32,714 nucleotides of DNA from Gammaproteobacteria bacterium. GTDB taxonomy: Bacteria; Pseudomonadota; Gammaproteobacteria; Steroidobacterales; Woeseiaceae. Positions 16,684 through 24,290 of the stretch are shown here, piece by piece (the stretch's first letter is position 1; each line of letters opens with the position of its first letter). The stretch spans positions 1-32,714 of the forward strand of contig JAOUIH010000033.1 in NCBI GenBank assembly GCA_029884165.1, in the 5' to 3' direction. The position numbers were made by a program, and so were the translations under genes. Under the pieces are notes generated by a model, which saw only the letters and a list, made by a program, of their open reading frames with translations, did not search any database and had not been told where the DNA came from.

Positions 16684-16837
16684 CAGGATGTTGAAAAAGG
16701 TCGTCCAGACCTTTTTCAACGTCGCGAGTCCGGCGCATGTCCGGACTCGGTCCCGACGGTTCAAGCACTTACGTGCCTGAACCGCGGGCGAGACATCCTT
16801 GTCTCGCGCCAGCAGGGTGTTTTTCAACACCCTGCTA
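16681..16837. mobile_element. 157-bp structured MITE-like element, copy 1
   Basis: The ends are 18-bp terminal inverted repeats, TAGCAGGATGTTGAAAAA (16681-16698) and the complement of TAGCAGGGTGTTGAAAAA (16820-16837), one mismatch. Between and within them are five consecutive hairpins: 13-bp perfect arms (16690-16702/16708-16720); 9-bp (16725-16733/16741-16749); a long stem with TTAC loop (16752-16788); 8-bp with TCCT loop (16788-16795/16800-16807); 11-bp (16811-16821/16826-16836). The ends in TA fit a TA target duplication as made by IS630/Tc1-type transposases. No transposase is encoded, so it would move only in trans. A second copy of identical length is at 29765-29921. The first TAG serves as the stop codon of the upstream hydrolase. 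Confidence 0.75.
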
Positions 16838-17012
16838 GTTCACCCGAGCGGCCGCAATGCCGACGCGCCCATACCGGCCGGGCTCCGGGCGGCGGGATCC
16901 ATTGGGCTCCAGTCGCCCGATTGCGACTACGTAGATTCCGCAGTTGAGAACTCGCCAACCGGACACACTCAACACATCGGATTTCTGCTGAGGGTAATTT
17001 TGGAGACCAGAG
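16838..17012 (+). promoter_or_regulatory. Leader region of the repeat-containing secreted protein
   Basis: The 175 bp between the structured element and the next gene contain no reading frame of note. A GGAG ribosome-binding site lies 8 bp before ATG 17013. TTGAGA at 16944-16949 resembles a -35 box, but no matching -10 follows at a normal distance, so I place no promoter. Confidence 0.35.
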
Positions 17013-17594
17013 ATGCGTATCAAGAATTGGGTAGCAGTAATGGCGGGCATGGTCATGATCGGTATGGCCACGGCCGCATCCGCACAGCACGGGCCGGGCG
17101 CCGGCGGCAGCCAGGCGCACAAGCCACCGCAAATGCAACAGCCGGGCGCCATGCAGGACCCGGACCGCAAGCAGCAGCAGGACATGGATCAACTCCGCGA
17201 CAAGGACATGGACAAGGACATGGACCAGCTGCACGATCGCGATCGCGACCGCATCCAGGACAAGGACATATACGGCTCCGCGTTCATGAGCGCCGAGGAA
17301 CGCGATCAGTATCGCATGAAGCTGAGTGGCGCCAAGTCGGACCAGGAATGGGCCAAAATGAGGTCCGAGCACCAGGTCGAAATGCAAGCCCGGGCCAAGG
17401 CGCAGGGTAAGGATCTCGACCCGCCGGTTTACGGTCAGCACATGATGACGATCGAGGAACGTGCGCGCTTCACCGAAAGGCTGCAGGCGGCCAGCACCAA
17501 TGCCGAGCGCGAGCAGATCATGGCGGAGCATCGCGAGTTCATCCGGAATCGCGCCCGCGAGCTGGGTGTCGAGGAACCGCCCGTCCGGCAATAG
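17013..17594 (+). CDS. Secreted protein with duplicated ~50-residue module, function unknown
   Basis: The 193-residue precursor has a clear signal peptide (hydrophobic 6-20, ending ASA at 22-24). A Gln/Pro/Met-rich and then Asp/Lys/Arg-rich linker follows (25-85), containing repeats of DKDMDK and RDRD. The rest is two copies of one helical module: about 87-136 (YGSAFMSAEERDQYRMKL...) and 140-189 (YGQHMMTIEERARFTERL...). Both share the order YG-x3-M-(S/T)-x-EER, a basic helix, a -EH- helix, and a final A-x-(A/E)-x-G. The protein is very hydrophilic and probably periplasmic. I do not know the family; a chaperone, metal or polyanion-binding role would be speculation. It has its own ribosome-binding site and a strong downstream terminator, so it is probably a single-gene transcript. 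Confidence 0.8.
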   Translation: MRIKNWVAVMAGMVMIGMATAASAQHGPGAGGSQAHKPPQMQQPGAMQDPDRKQQQDMDQLRDKDMDKDMDQLHDRDRDRIQDKDIYGSAFMSAEERDQYRMKLSGAKSDQEWAKMRSEHQVEMQARAKAQGKDLDPPVYGQHMMTIEERARFTERLQAASTNAEREQIMAEHREFIRNRARELGVEEPPVRQ

Positions 17595-17623
17595 TCGGCC
17601 GGCTGCAAGCAGGTCACAGGAGG

Positions 17624-17654
17624 GGGGCCGGGCCTCGTCGCCCGGCCCCTTTTT
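17624..17654 (+). terminator. Strong intrinsic terminator
   Basis: A perfect 10-bp GC stem (GGGGCCGGGC at 17624-17633, GCCCGGCCCC at 17640-17649) with a 6-nt loop is followed directly by five T. It lies 29 bp after the stop of the duplicated-module secreted protein and is the best intrinsic terminator in the window. Confidence 0.85.
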
Positions 17655-17740
17655 GGTGTGCCTTGAAACGCGTGGCAGGCTTGTACGACTATAAGTCACG
17701 GTCTGGCGTCCGTGCCGATCGCGGCACCAAGGGAGTACCA

Positions 17741-18469
17741 ATGAGTCCGGCCCTCCGCCTGCTCGCCCCGGCAGCAGTTTTGTTCGGCCTCGCGCTGCCG
17801 ACGTATGGGCAGAGCGATGCGGGCAGTGCCGAAACCTACCGGCAGCTGCTGTCGGACGCGATCGCCGCGCTGGATTCCGCCGAGTGGAGTCACTGGGCCT
17901 ACACGGAAACCGAGATCGACACCGACGGCGTCTTTGTCGGCCGTTTCGATCCCAGCCGACCCAGGCGGGAACGCTGGACTCTGCAGAGCGTCAACGATCG
18001 AACGCCCACTCGAGACGAAATCGAGGCTTACCTCGACGAAAAAGCCGGAGACAACGGCTGGGCGGACGAAGACGACGGGGAATCCGACGCGATCCTCGAC
18101 ATGATCGAGTCCGAGGGGCTGGAGCTGGTCGAGGAAACGGATACCTATTTGCTATTCCGCTTTGTGCCCGACGAAGAGGAACTCGAGGAAGGCTTTGCCG
18201 AGTACATGGATGCCACGCTGCGCATTTCGAAGTCCGGCGGACCGTGGCTGGAGTACGTCGACATCCACAGTAACGGAATGTTCAGCCCGCAATTCGGCGT
18301 CCGGGTGCGTGACTTCGCCATGCGCATGAGCTTCGGCCCGGCCGTTGAGGAAAGACCGATCGTACCGCGCTCGCTCGAGGTAAAGATCAGCATCCGCGCT
18401 TTTCTCGTGATCAACGTCGACGAACACGTCGTGATCAGCTACAGCGACTACGCACGCGTCGGCCTTTGA
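17741..18469 (+). CDS. Secreted acidic protein of unknown function
   Basis: The 242-residue precursor starts at ATG 17741 with GGGAG six bases upstream. A signal peptide spans about 1-23 (LLAPAAVLFGLALPTYG). The mature protein is acidic, with a strongly acidic stretch around residues 105-160 (ADEDDGESD, PDEEELEEGF), followed by beta-rich segments (YMDATLRISKSGGPWLEYV; SLEVKISIRAFLVINVDEHV). The alternation of strands is compatible with a LolA-like or lipid-binding beta fold, but I cannot assign a family. The frame is open upstream to 17663, but the signal peptide and ribosome-binding site fix the start. It is likely to act in the periplasm. Confidence 0.8.
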   Translation: MSPALRLLAPAAVLFGLALPTYGQSDAGSAETYRQLLSDAIAALDSAEWSHWAYTETEIDTDGVFVGRFDPSRPRRERWTLQSVNDRTPTRDEIEAYLDEKAGDNGWADEDDGESDAILDMIESEGLELVEETDTYLLFRFVPDEEELEEGFAEYMDATLRISKSGGPWLEYVDIHSNGMFSPQFGVRVRDFAMRMSFGPAVEERPIVPRSLEVKISIRAFLVINVDEHVVISYSDYARVGL

Positions 18470-18512
18470 CGGCAGTCGATGGGCCGCGGCGCGGCAATCG
18501 CTGACGCGCAGT

Positions 18513-19091
18513 TCAGCCGAGTTCTTTGACCATCAGTACCCAGGCGCCGCGGCCTGGTCCGCCGGGATACGTTTCGAGGGGGCGGCGCGCCGTTTCGGCG
18601 TAGCCGAGCCGACTGTACATCCTGGAGGCGCCGCGATTCTCGCTCGCAACGATCAGGCTGAGCCGGCCCGTGCCCTGTGCTCGCGCCAGCGCTTCGGCCT
18701 CCAGCATTAGCCGGGTTCCAACGCCCTGGCCGCGAAACCGCTCGTACGCCGCGATTGCATTTACGTACCAGCTGCCGGGCGCCAGCGCCTCGAGTTCGAT
18801 CAGCGGGCGCAATATCGGTGACAATTCGGCCGGGTCACCGGCATCGTACGGATCCGGAAGTCGATAGCCGAGCAGCATGCCCGCGACTTCGCCGCCGATC
18901 TCGGCGATACGCGCATTGCGGTAGCAGAACGCGCCCTCATCTCTGGCAGCGCGCTCCGCGCCGAAAGCCAGCGGATCCCCACCCGTTGGCTTGATCTGCC
19001 GCCAGAGGAATTCCGGCAGGTGCTCGCCCGCGAGATTGATGAGGCGCGCGAGATCCGTTGCGTCGTCCTTCGAAGCTCCGCGAATTTTCAT
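18513..19091 (-). CDS. GNAT-family N-acetyltransferase
   Basis: The 192-residue protein has the acetyl-CoA-binding motif A, YERFRGQGVGTRLM (116-129) with R-G-Q-G-V-G at 120-125. The preceding strand is YVNAIAAY, and a motif-B region follows with SLIVASENRGASRMYSRLGY, the usual asparagine and tyrosine placements. It would transfer an acetyl group from acetyl-CoA to an amine or a protein N-terminus in the cytoplasm; the acceptor is unknown. A GGAG sequence lies seven bases before ATG 19091. It converges with the acidic secreted protein gene (43 bp apart) and lies 76 bp downstream of the GFA gene on the same strand. Confidence 0.88.
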   Translation of the reverse strand: MKIRGASKDDATDLARLINLAGEHLPEFLWRQIKPTGGDPLAFGAERAARDEGAFCYRNARIAEIGGEVAGMLLGYRLPDPYDAGDPAELSPILRPLIELEALAPGSWYVNAIAAYERFRGQGVGTRLMLEAEALARAQGTGRLSLIVASENRGASRMYSRLGYAETARRPLETYPGGPGRGAWVLMVKELG

Positions 19092-19167
19092 GTGACTGCT
19101 CCATCAATGCGTCGCATGACGGCGGCCGTCGGCAAACATCGTTGACGACCCGGCGTGCCGCCTGGCA

Positions 19168-19653
19168 TCAACTTTCGCGGCTCGCCTTCAGCCGCGCAAG
19201 GCTGTCCGGCGGCCAGTGCTCGCGCCGGTCGTAATATCCCGGCACGGCTGGCACATCCGCCACCAAGCGGACCCACGGCTGCTTCGACGCCGTGTAGATA
19301 TGTATGTCGGGGGTCAGCGCATCCGGATCGTCGAGCGTACCGACACGGACGAACGCGACGTTCCGGCCCAGGCCTTCGTAGTGGCTCCACAGCGCGACAC
19401 GGCAGGACGGGCACCGGGCGATCGCCTGCCCCCTGCCGCTTTCCGTCGGCGTCGCGACCATGTCGGGCAGTCCCTCCAGGATGTCGAGCCGCGAGGTCTC
19501 GACCAGCGCATTCAGGGCGAACGCACTGCCTGTCTCCCGCTGACACCACCTGCAGTGGCAGCAATGGACGAACAGTGGCGCCGCCTTCATGAGGTAGCGC
19601 ACGCCACCGCAGGTACAGCGGCCGCCGTACGGGGGTTCACATTTTTTCGTCAT
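19168..19653 (-). CDS. GFA/CENP-V domain zinc-binding protein
   Basis: From ATG 19653, preceded at 7 bp by GGGAGGT, the protein has 161 residues. It shows the GFA fold zinc ligands: CTCGG (C13, C15), CCHCRWC (C31, C32, C34, C37) followed by RETGSAF, and CPSCRVAL (C81, C84). Family members include the glutathione-dependent formaldehyde-activating protein Gfa, though most homologues have no proven activity. It is cytoplasmic. The frame is open much further upstream, antisense-free but inside the glycosyltransferase gene, so the short start is preferred. Confidence 0.9.
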   Translation of the reverse strand: MTKKCEPPYGGRCTCGGVRYLMKAAPLFVHCCHCRWCQRETGSAFALNALVETSRLDILEGLPDMVATPTESGRGQAIARCPSCRVALWSHYEGLGRNVAFVRVGTLDDPDALTPDIHIYTASKQPWVRLVADVPAVPGYYDRREHWPPDSLARLKASRES

Positions 19654-19673
19654 GTCCCGGACCTCCCTGCTCG

Positions 19674-20780
19674 TCACGCGATGGACCCGGCTTTCTCGGG
19701 AACCAGCGACCTGTAAACGTCGATGATCTTCCGCACCGTGTCCTCGTTGCGAAAATCGCGCGCAATGCGGTCCCTGGCGCCCTCCCCGAGCCGCCGTCGC
19801 AATTCCGCGTCGCGGTACAGGCGCTCGATCGCAGCCGCCAGGGCCCCGGGATCTCTCACCGGCACGACGAGTCCGCTCGAGCCATCGACGACGAGTTCCG
19901 GGCTGCCACCGGAGTTCGTGACGATCGGCGGTACCCGGTAGGCCATCGCTTCGATGACCGACCGCGGCAGACCTTCGCGTTTGACCGAGGGGAGGCAGAA
20001 AACGTCGCAGGCGGCGCTGATCGCCGGCGCATCCTTGCGGTAGCCTGGCCGGTGGATGCGGTCCCGGGCGCGGCTCCTGGCGATGGCCCGATCGAGCGCC
20101 CGCCCGCTCATGCGTCCGACCAGCAGCAGGTGCACCGGCACGTCCGGCGGCAACAGGTCCATTGCCCGCACCAGGTATTCGATTCCCTTGCGGGGACGGT
20201 AGTTGCTTATACAGCCGACGACGAAGCCGCCTGCCGGGATACCGAATTCGGCCAGATCGGCAGGCGTTGCCGTGTACCACTCCAGCTTGTGGCCCTTGTG
20301 CACCGTGACGGGCCGCTCCTCGGGCATACGCAGGAATTTCGGGCGCATGCCGAGGAAGTGGCGCCGGATCGCGTCGCAGACGCAGATGATCCGGTCGATT
20401 CGCGGGTTCAGGTAGCGTAGCCAGGACACCGGGTCCAGGAAGCCGACCGCACCGACGATGCCACGGTAGGCGACAAGCTTGACGGGCAGGCCCAGTACGG
20501 CCAGCGCGGCGTTGCTGATGGCGTCGTTGTAATAGGTATGGACGATGTCGTAGCGGCCGCCCTGCACGAGCGCGCGCAGGGCCCGTATCCCGCGCGGGTC
20601 GATCGTGCCATTGAGGCGGAGGTCGATCGTCGGCACGCCGGCCGAGACCAGCAGGGCATGATTCGGATGTTCCGGCGGGCAGCTGACAGTGATATCGATG
20701 CCGGCCCGATGGAAGCCGATGAAGGTCTCGGTGGTTGGCCGGTCCGGGTGCTGGATCAGCGACAGCAGTCGTATCGACAT
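19674..20780 (-). CDS. Group 1 (GT4) glycosyltransferase
   Basis: The 368-residue protein from ATG 20780 (MSIRLLSLIQ) has a GT-B fold. The N-terminal half carries RYDIVHTYYNDAISNAAL, the usual DxxHxH-like region. The C-terminal half has FVVGCISNYRPRKGIEYLVRAM (nucleotide-sugar side) and the EX7E motif in EGLPRSVIEAMAYR, followed by VTNSGGSPELVVDG. These are GT4 hallmarks for a retaining transferase using a nucleotide sugar, probably in exopolysaccharide or LPS assembly. Only this one transferase is present, so the polymer is unknown. It diverges from the ExeA-like ATPase, a pairing that suggests envelope polysaccharide or surface export, but the link is inferred. A weak GGTGA ribosome-binding site precedes the start. 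Confidence 0.9.
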   Translation of the reverse strand: MSIRLLSLIQHPDRPTTETFIGFHRAGIDITVSCPPEHPNHALLVSAGVPTIDLRLNGTIDPRGIRALRALVQGGRYDIVHTYYNDAISNAALAVLGLPVKLVAYRGIVGAVGFLDPVSWLRYLNPRIDRIICVCDAIRRHFLGMRPKFLRMPEERPVTVHKGHKLEWYTATPADLAEFGIPAGGFVVGCISNYRPRKGIEYLVRAMDLLPPDVPVHLLLVGRMSGRALDRAIARSRARDRIHRPGYRKDAPAISAACDVFCLPSVKREGLPRSVIEAMAYRVPPIVTNSGGSPELVVDGSSGLVVPVRDPGALAAAIERLYRDAELRRRLGEGARDRIARDFRNEDTVRKIIDVYRSLVPEKAGSIA

Positions 20781-21104
20781 GGTCTGTTCACCGCGGACTG
20801 TTACAGCCCGCATCTCGGGTATCACGGAGGCAGCGGAGGCTGCCTGACCCCGCCATACGCGCAGCTCGTGGGCCGCGCAGGCCCGTAACTATACCCGCCA
20901 CCTCGCCGGGTGGCGATGCGGCCGGCGCAGCCCGGAGCCCGCGGCGGACGCCCGTTTTCGCCGGGTCCAGCCGCAGCGCCCACCCCGGGCCGGGGGGGTA
21001 ATCTGTGACCCAACTCCACGATTTTGTGCGCCTGAACGAACAAACTTTTGGCTCGGGCGACGGGCTTACGTCAGAAACCCATTAGATTTGTCATCTAAGT
21101 GGTT
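20781..21104. promoter_or_regulatory. Divergent intergenic region, GT4 / ExeA-like ATPase
   Basis: This 324-bp region splits into a very GC-rich part (to about 21000) and an AT-richer part (21000-21104) close to the ATPase. I found no gene, no recognisable sigma-54 site and no c-di-GMP riboswitch signature. A TTAGAT-N5-ATCTAA inverted repeat lies at 21082-21098, just before the ATPase start. Confidence 0.4.
21082..21098. promoter_or_regulatory. TTAGAT-N5-ATCTAA inverted repeat at the ATPase start
   Basis: A perfect 6-bp inverted repeat (21082-21087 and 21093-21098) ends six bases before the ATG at 21105, where the ribosome-binding site should be. It could be an operator or an mRNA hairpin limiting translation. 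The expected Shine-Dalgarno sequence is weak. Confidence 0.35.
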
Positions 21105-23816
21105 ATGTACGCAGAATATTTCGGAACAAAAGAACGACCGTTTCCGGTGCATGCCAGCGGCACGGCCGTCTACGAGGGGCAGCAGCAGAAACGCGTGCTG
21201 GCAGGCCTTCGCAAGGCATTGGCCTGGCCCGACGCCGTGGTGACACTGACCGGTCCCGTCGGAACCGGGAAGACCGTCCTGGTCGACCACGCCCTGGAGA
21301 GCGTCGGGAAAAACCGGGCCGTCGCGCGCATCGCACGACTGCCGCTGGCCAGGGACGAACTGCTCGAACTCTTGCTGACCGAATTCGGCGTGTCCGACCC
21401 GCCGACCGGCCGCATCCAGCGCTTCGCCTCGTTCCGCCGGCTGCTGGCCGGCTGGGGCCAGGCAAATACCCGGGTATTCGTCGTCGTCGAGGATGCCCTC
21501 TGTCTCGGGACCGAGGCACTGGTCGAACTGGAATCCCTGACCGCCGCCGACAGCGGCGAATCCGCCGGCGTGCAGCTGCTGCTGATGGGTCCGCCCGAAC
21601 TCCGCGACGGCCTCGAGCTGCGCGAACTCGCGCGCCTGAAACAACGAATTCGTCTCACGGAGAAACTTGCCCCGTTGAGCCTTGCCGAGACCAAGGAATA
21701 CCTGGGACACGCGCTCGGGCGCGTGGGCGCCGACGCCGGCCAGGTGCTGGAGCCGACGGGCATCGATGCCCTGCATCGGCGGGCGGCGGGCATTCCACGC
21801 ATGATCAACAACCTCTGCGAGGCGGCGCTGATCGCCGCCGCCGAAGAGCACAGCAAGCGCGTCGGTGCCCGGCATGTCGATCGGGTCGCCACGGAGCAGT
21901 TCGGGCTCGAGGCCCGGGAGCCGGACCCTGTCCCGAATGAAGCCGCGCCCGCCCCAACGGTTGCCGAAGTGCCCGTGCCCGACCTGATCCACGACACGTT
22001 GCCCGGCGTCGCGGCGCTCAGCGATCCGCCGAAGCCGGCGCCGTGGCAAGCCGCCGCCGAACGCATGCGGCAGCTCAAGGCAAAGACGGACCGCACGGAG
22101 CCGGCGCTGCCGACGCTGGACGAGACCGGCAATCCGCGCATCGAACTCCCGGCCGCCGCCGCACCGCCACGGCCGGCTGCCACGACACCGGCAAAACCCG
22201 CCGCCACCGCGATGCCGAAGCGGCCGGTCGCCCCGCCGCTCAGCTCGCCTGCTGCGGCACAGGCGCGGCCGAACCTTGCGCCAGGGCGGCAGGCTGGTCC
22301 GGCCACGTCGCAGCCGCCCCGGGTATCCCCGGCTGTGGCGAGCCCTGCCGCAGCCAGGCCGGCCATGATGGGCAATCCGAAGCGCCCGACCGCTGCGTCT
22401 CCTCCGGCCTTCGACACGGCCCTGCTCGAGCCCCGCGCGCCGGAAAAGCTGTCCAAGGACCAGGGTCCCCGGGATACGCTAAGCGTGCTCGCCCTCGAAG
22501 AGGCGCTGCTGCCCGACACGCAGCTGCTGCGGGCCCTCGAGGAGCCCGTCGCGTTGGTCGAGGACACCGCACCGGTGCCGCTCGGACTGCAGGCCGACGT
22601 GCAGCCCAGGGACCGTGTGCCAACCGAAAGATTACCGACCCTGTCGGACTCGATGCGCCTCGATCACCGCAGACCGGTAGCTGGAATCCCGGCACCGGCG
22701 GCCGCGCAAGGCCGCAAGCCCGGGGAGCCCATCCCGGAGATCACGCTCGACCGCAAACTCGACGAGCACAAGCAGGAGGCCGCGGACAAGATCGCGGCAG
22801 AGGCCGCCAAGCGCGCCGCACTGGCCGGCTCCGAAGCGCCGCCCGGCGAGGCGACTGAAGTGCCGGCTGCGGCACCGGCCCCCGTGCCGAAACCCGCCGC
22901 CCAGCCGCGTCCCGCCGCAGCGAAGCCGGTGGCCGAGTCCCCCGTCCACCGTCCGGCCCCGCCGGTCACGACGCCGCCGAAACCTCCCGGCGAACCCGTG
23001 CGGCACAAGCTCGACAAGGTTGCCGCCGAACTGGGATCTGCGAAGTCCATCGAAGACATCGATGGCATGGCCGCCGAAACCTTGTTCGGCGAGGAATTCA
23101 GCCAGTTGGCGGCCCAGGTTGCTGCGATGGCTCCGCCAGGATTCGACGACGACGCTGCGGCCGCCGAGCCCCTGCCGGAGCCGTCGGCAGCGCCGCCGCC
23201 CGCACCAGACGGCGCCGCCACGGCCGCCGAGGCGCCAAAGCGATCGGTGACGACGGGCTCGCCGGCGCCCGCCCGGCCTCCGGCGCCGAAAGCTGCAAAC
23301 GGCGCCCAGCCCGCGGCGGCAAAGCCTTTACCGAAGCCCGCCGCCAAGGTACCGCCGCCGGCCGATATCGACGAGTCGGCATCCCGCCGCCTCGAAATGG
23401 TGCGCGCACTGAACGGCCAGAAGGGGATTTCGATCCCGTCGTCGGCCGAGCAGATCGTGCTGGAGGGCACGTCGCCGCGGAACGTCGCCGTGGCACCAAC
23501 CGCTCAGCCGGGACCCAAGGACAGGCCCATCGACAACGAGTTCGGCTCATCGATGACCCAGACGCTCGCGGCCCTCCACCCGAAAAAGAAGCCCGCACCG
23601 AAGCCTGCCGCAACGGCTCCTTCGCCCACCAGGCACGGGCCGCAGCCCGAACCGATCGAAAACCAGTTCGGGCTGTCGATGACGCAGACCCTGAAGGCTC
23701 TGTCCGCCCGTTCGATGAGCAAGCTGGACGACGACGTCGACGACACGGACGACGACGAGGACGAGGACGACGACGAGCCGAAAGGCGGCTTTTTCAGCCG
23801 CTTCCGGCGCTCCTGA
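21105..23816 (+). CDS. ExeA-like AAA ATPase with long Pro/Ala-rich region and acidic C-terminus
   Basis: The 903-residue protein begins MYAEYFGTKERPFPV, the usual start of ExeA/GspA-type ATPases. Walker A is GPVGTGKT (50-57). The Walker B strand reads VFVVVEDALCL (124-134), with Glu-Asp where Asp-Glu is normal. The AAA core ends near 265 (AGIPRMINNLCEAALIAA at about 228-245). The remaining 640 residues are low-complexity Ala/Pro-rich with islands of order: a helical SIEDIDGMAAETLFGEEFS region near 645-665, two copies of PI(D/E)N(E/Q)FG-x-SMTQTL-x-AL (808-824 and 850-866), an acidic run of about 17 residues and a basic-aromatic end (FFSRFRRS). ExeA-family proteins act in type II secretion assembly or in exopolysaccharide loci. 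No membrane segment is evident. ATG 21105 is preferred over GTG 21099. Confidence 0.85.
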   Translation: MYAEYFGTKERPFPVHASGTAVYEGQQQKRVLAGLRKALAWPDAVVTLTGPVGTGKTVLVDHALESVGKNRAVARIARLPLARDELLELLLTEFGVSDPPTGRIQRFASFRRLLAGWGQANTRVFVVVEDALCLGTEALVELESLTAADSGESAGVQLLLMGPPELRDGLELRELARLKQRIRLTEKLAPLSLAETKEYLGHALGRVGADAGQVLEPTGIDALHRRAAGIPRMINNLCEAALIAAAEEHSKRVGARHVDRVATEQFGLEAREPDPVPNEAAPAPTVAEVPVPDLIHDTLPGVAALSDPPKPAPWQAAAERMRQLKAKTDRTEPALPTLDETGNPRIELPAAAAPPRPAATTPAKPAATAMPKRPVAPPLSSPAAAQARPNLAPGRQAGPATSQPPRVSPAVASPAAARPAMMGNPKRPTAASPPAFDTALLEPRAPEKLSKDQGPRDTLSVLALEEALLPDTQLLRALEEPVALVEDTAPVPLGLQADVQPRDRVPTERLPTLSDSMRLDHRRPVAGIPAPAAAQGRKPGEPIPEITLDRKLDEHKQEAADKIAAEAAKRAALAGSEAPPGEATEVPAAAPAPVPKPAAQPRPAAAKPVAESPVHRPAPPVTTPPKPPGEPVRHKLDKVAAELGSAKSIEDIDGMAAETLFGEEFSQLAAQVAAMAPPGFDDDAAAAEPLPEPSAAPPPAPDGAATAAEAPKRSVTTGSPAPARPPAPKAANGAQPAAAKPLPKPAAKVPPPADIDESASRRLEMVRALNGQKGISIPSSAEQIVLEGTSPRNVAVAPTAQPGPKDRPIDNEFGSSMTQTLAALHPKKKPAPKPAATAPSPTRHGPQPEPIENQFGLSMTQTLKALSARSMSKLDDDVDDTDDDEDEDDDEPKGGFFSRFRRS

Positions 23817-23828
23817 CCGCGGCGCTCT

Positions 23829-24290
23829 TCAGGGCTGCAGGCGCCAGCTGCCGTCCGCCTGCAGGCAGGCCGTTCCGTAGACGTCCTGGTCCGGCACGCC
23901 GCCCACCGTGCTCTTCAGCGTGAACTCCCGGCATGGACCCGTCCCGCTGTCGTAGGTACGCGTCGGCGTGACGACATATACGTTGCCGTTGTCGGGGTTC
24001 GTCCAGGTCGTCGCCTGGCCCGTGCGGTTATCGTTGAGAGACTGTGCCGTGTTGATACGGTCCTGCTCGTCCATCGATTCGCCGATCCGACGGCCTATCA
24101 TCGAGCCTGCGAGCGTGCCGACGATGATCGCCACGGTGCGACCGGAACCTTCACCGATCTGCGACCCTATGATGCCCCCGACGACGCCGCCAATGACCTC
24201 GCCCTGCTCTTCCTGCGTCGTGCCGCATCCGGCAGCTACAATGCAGGCGGCAACCAGCATGCTGATGCCCATTTGCGCTATTCGAATCAT
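23829..24290 (-). CDS. Glycine-zipper surface lipoprotein (17-kDa antigen-like)
   Basis: From ATG 24290 (MIRIAQMGIS) the protein has 153 residues. A lipoprotein signal peptide ends in VAAGC with the lipid-modified Cys at 22. A glycine-zipper segment (GEVIGGVVGGIIGSQIGEGSG through AGSMIGRRIGE) follows, typical of Rickettsia 17-kDa-antigen-like proteins. The C-terminal half (TWTNPDNGNVYVVTP...CREFTLKSTVGG) is the usual beta domain, with two Cys (in PCREF and TACLQ) that could form a disulfide. The frame extends further upstream to 24389, but the lipobox fixes this start. It is probably an outer-membrane lipoprotein. It converges with the ExeA-like gene, 12 bp from its stop. Confidence 0.87.
   Translation of the reverse strand: MIRIAQMGISMLVAACIVAAGCGTTQEEQGEVIGGVVGGIIGSQIGEGSGRTVAIIVGTLAGSMIGRRIGESMDEQDRINTAQSLNDNRTGQATTWTNPDNGNVYVVTPTRTYDSGTGPCREFTLKSTVGGVPDQDVYGTACLQADGSWRLQP

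Noticed and set aside
16684-16780. Short protein tail read through the 157-bp element (ending ...RRFKHLRA)
   Set aside because: The same tail appears at copy 2 in an unrelated frame, so it comes from the repeat and is not a real gene end.
20781-21104. c-di-GMP riboswitch or sigma-54 promoter upstream of the ExeA-like gene
   Set aside because: Such elements can precede exopolysaccharide genes, so I looked, but neither the riboswitch core nor a GG-N10-GC spacing was found.
21170-22567. Minus-strand frame of 465 codons opposite the ExeA-like ATPase
   Set aside because: Low-complexity Ser/Ala/Gly sequence with no motif. The opposite strand carries Walker A and the ExeA N-terminus.
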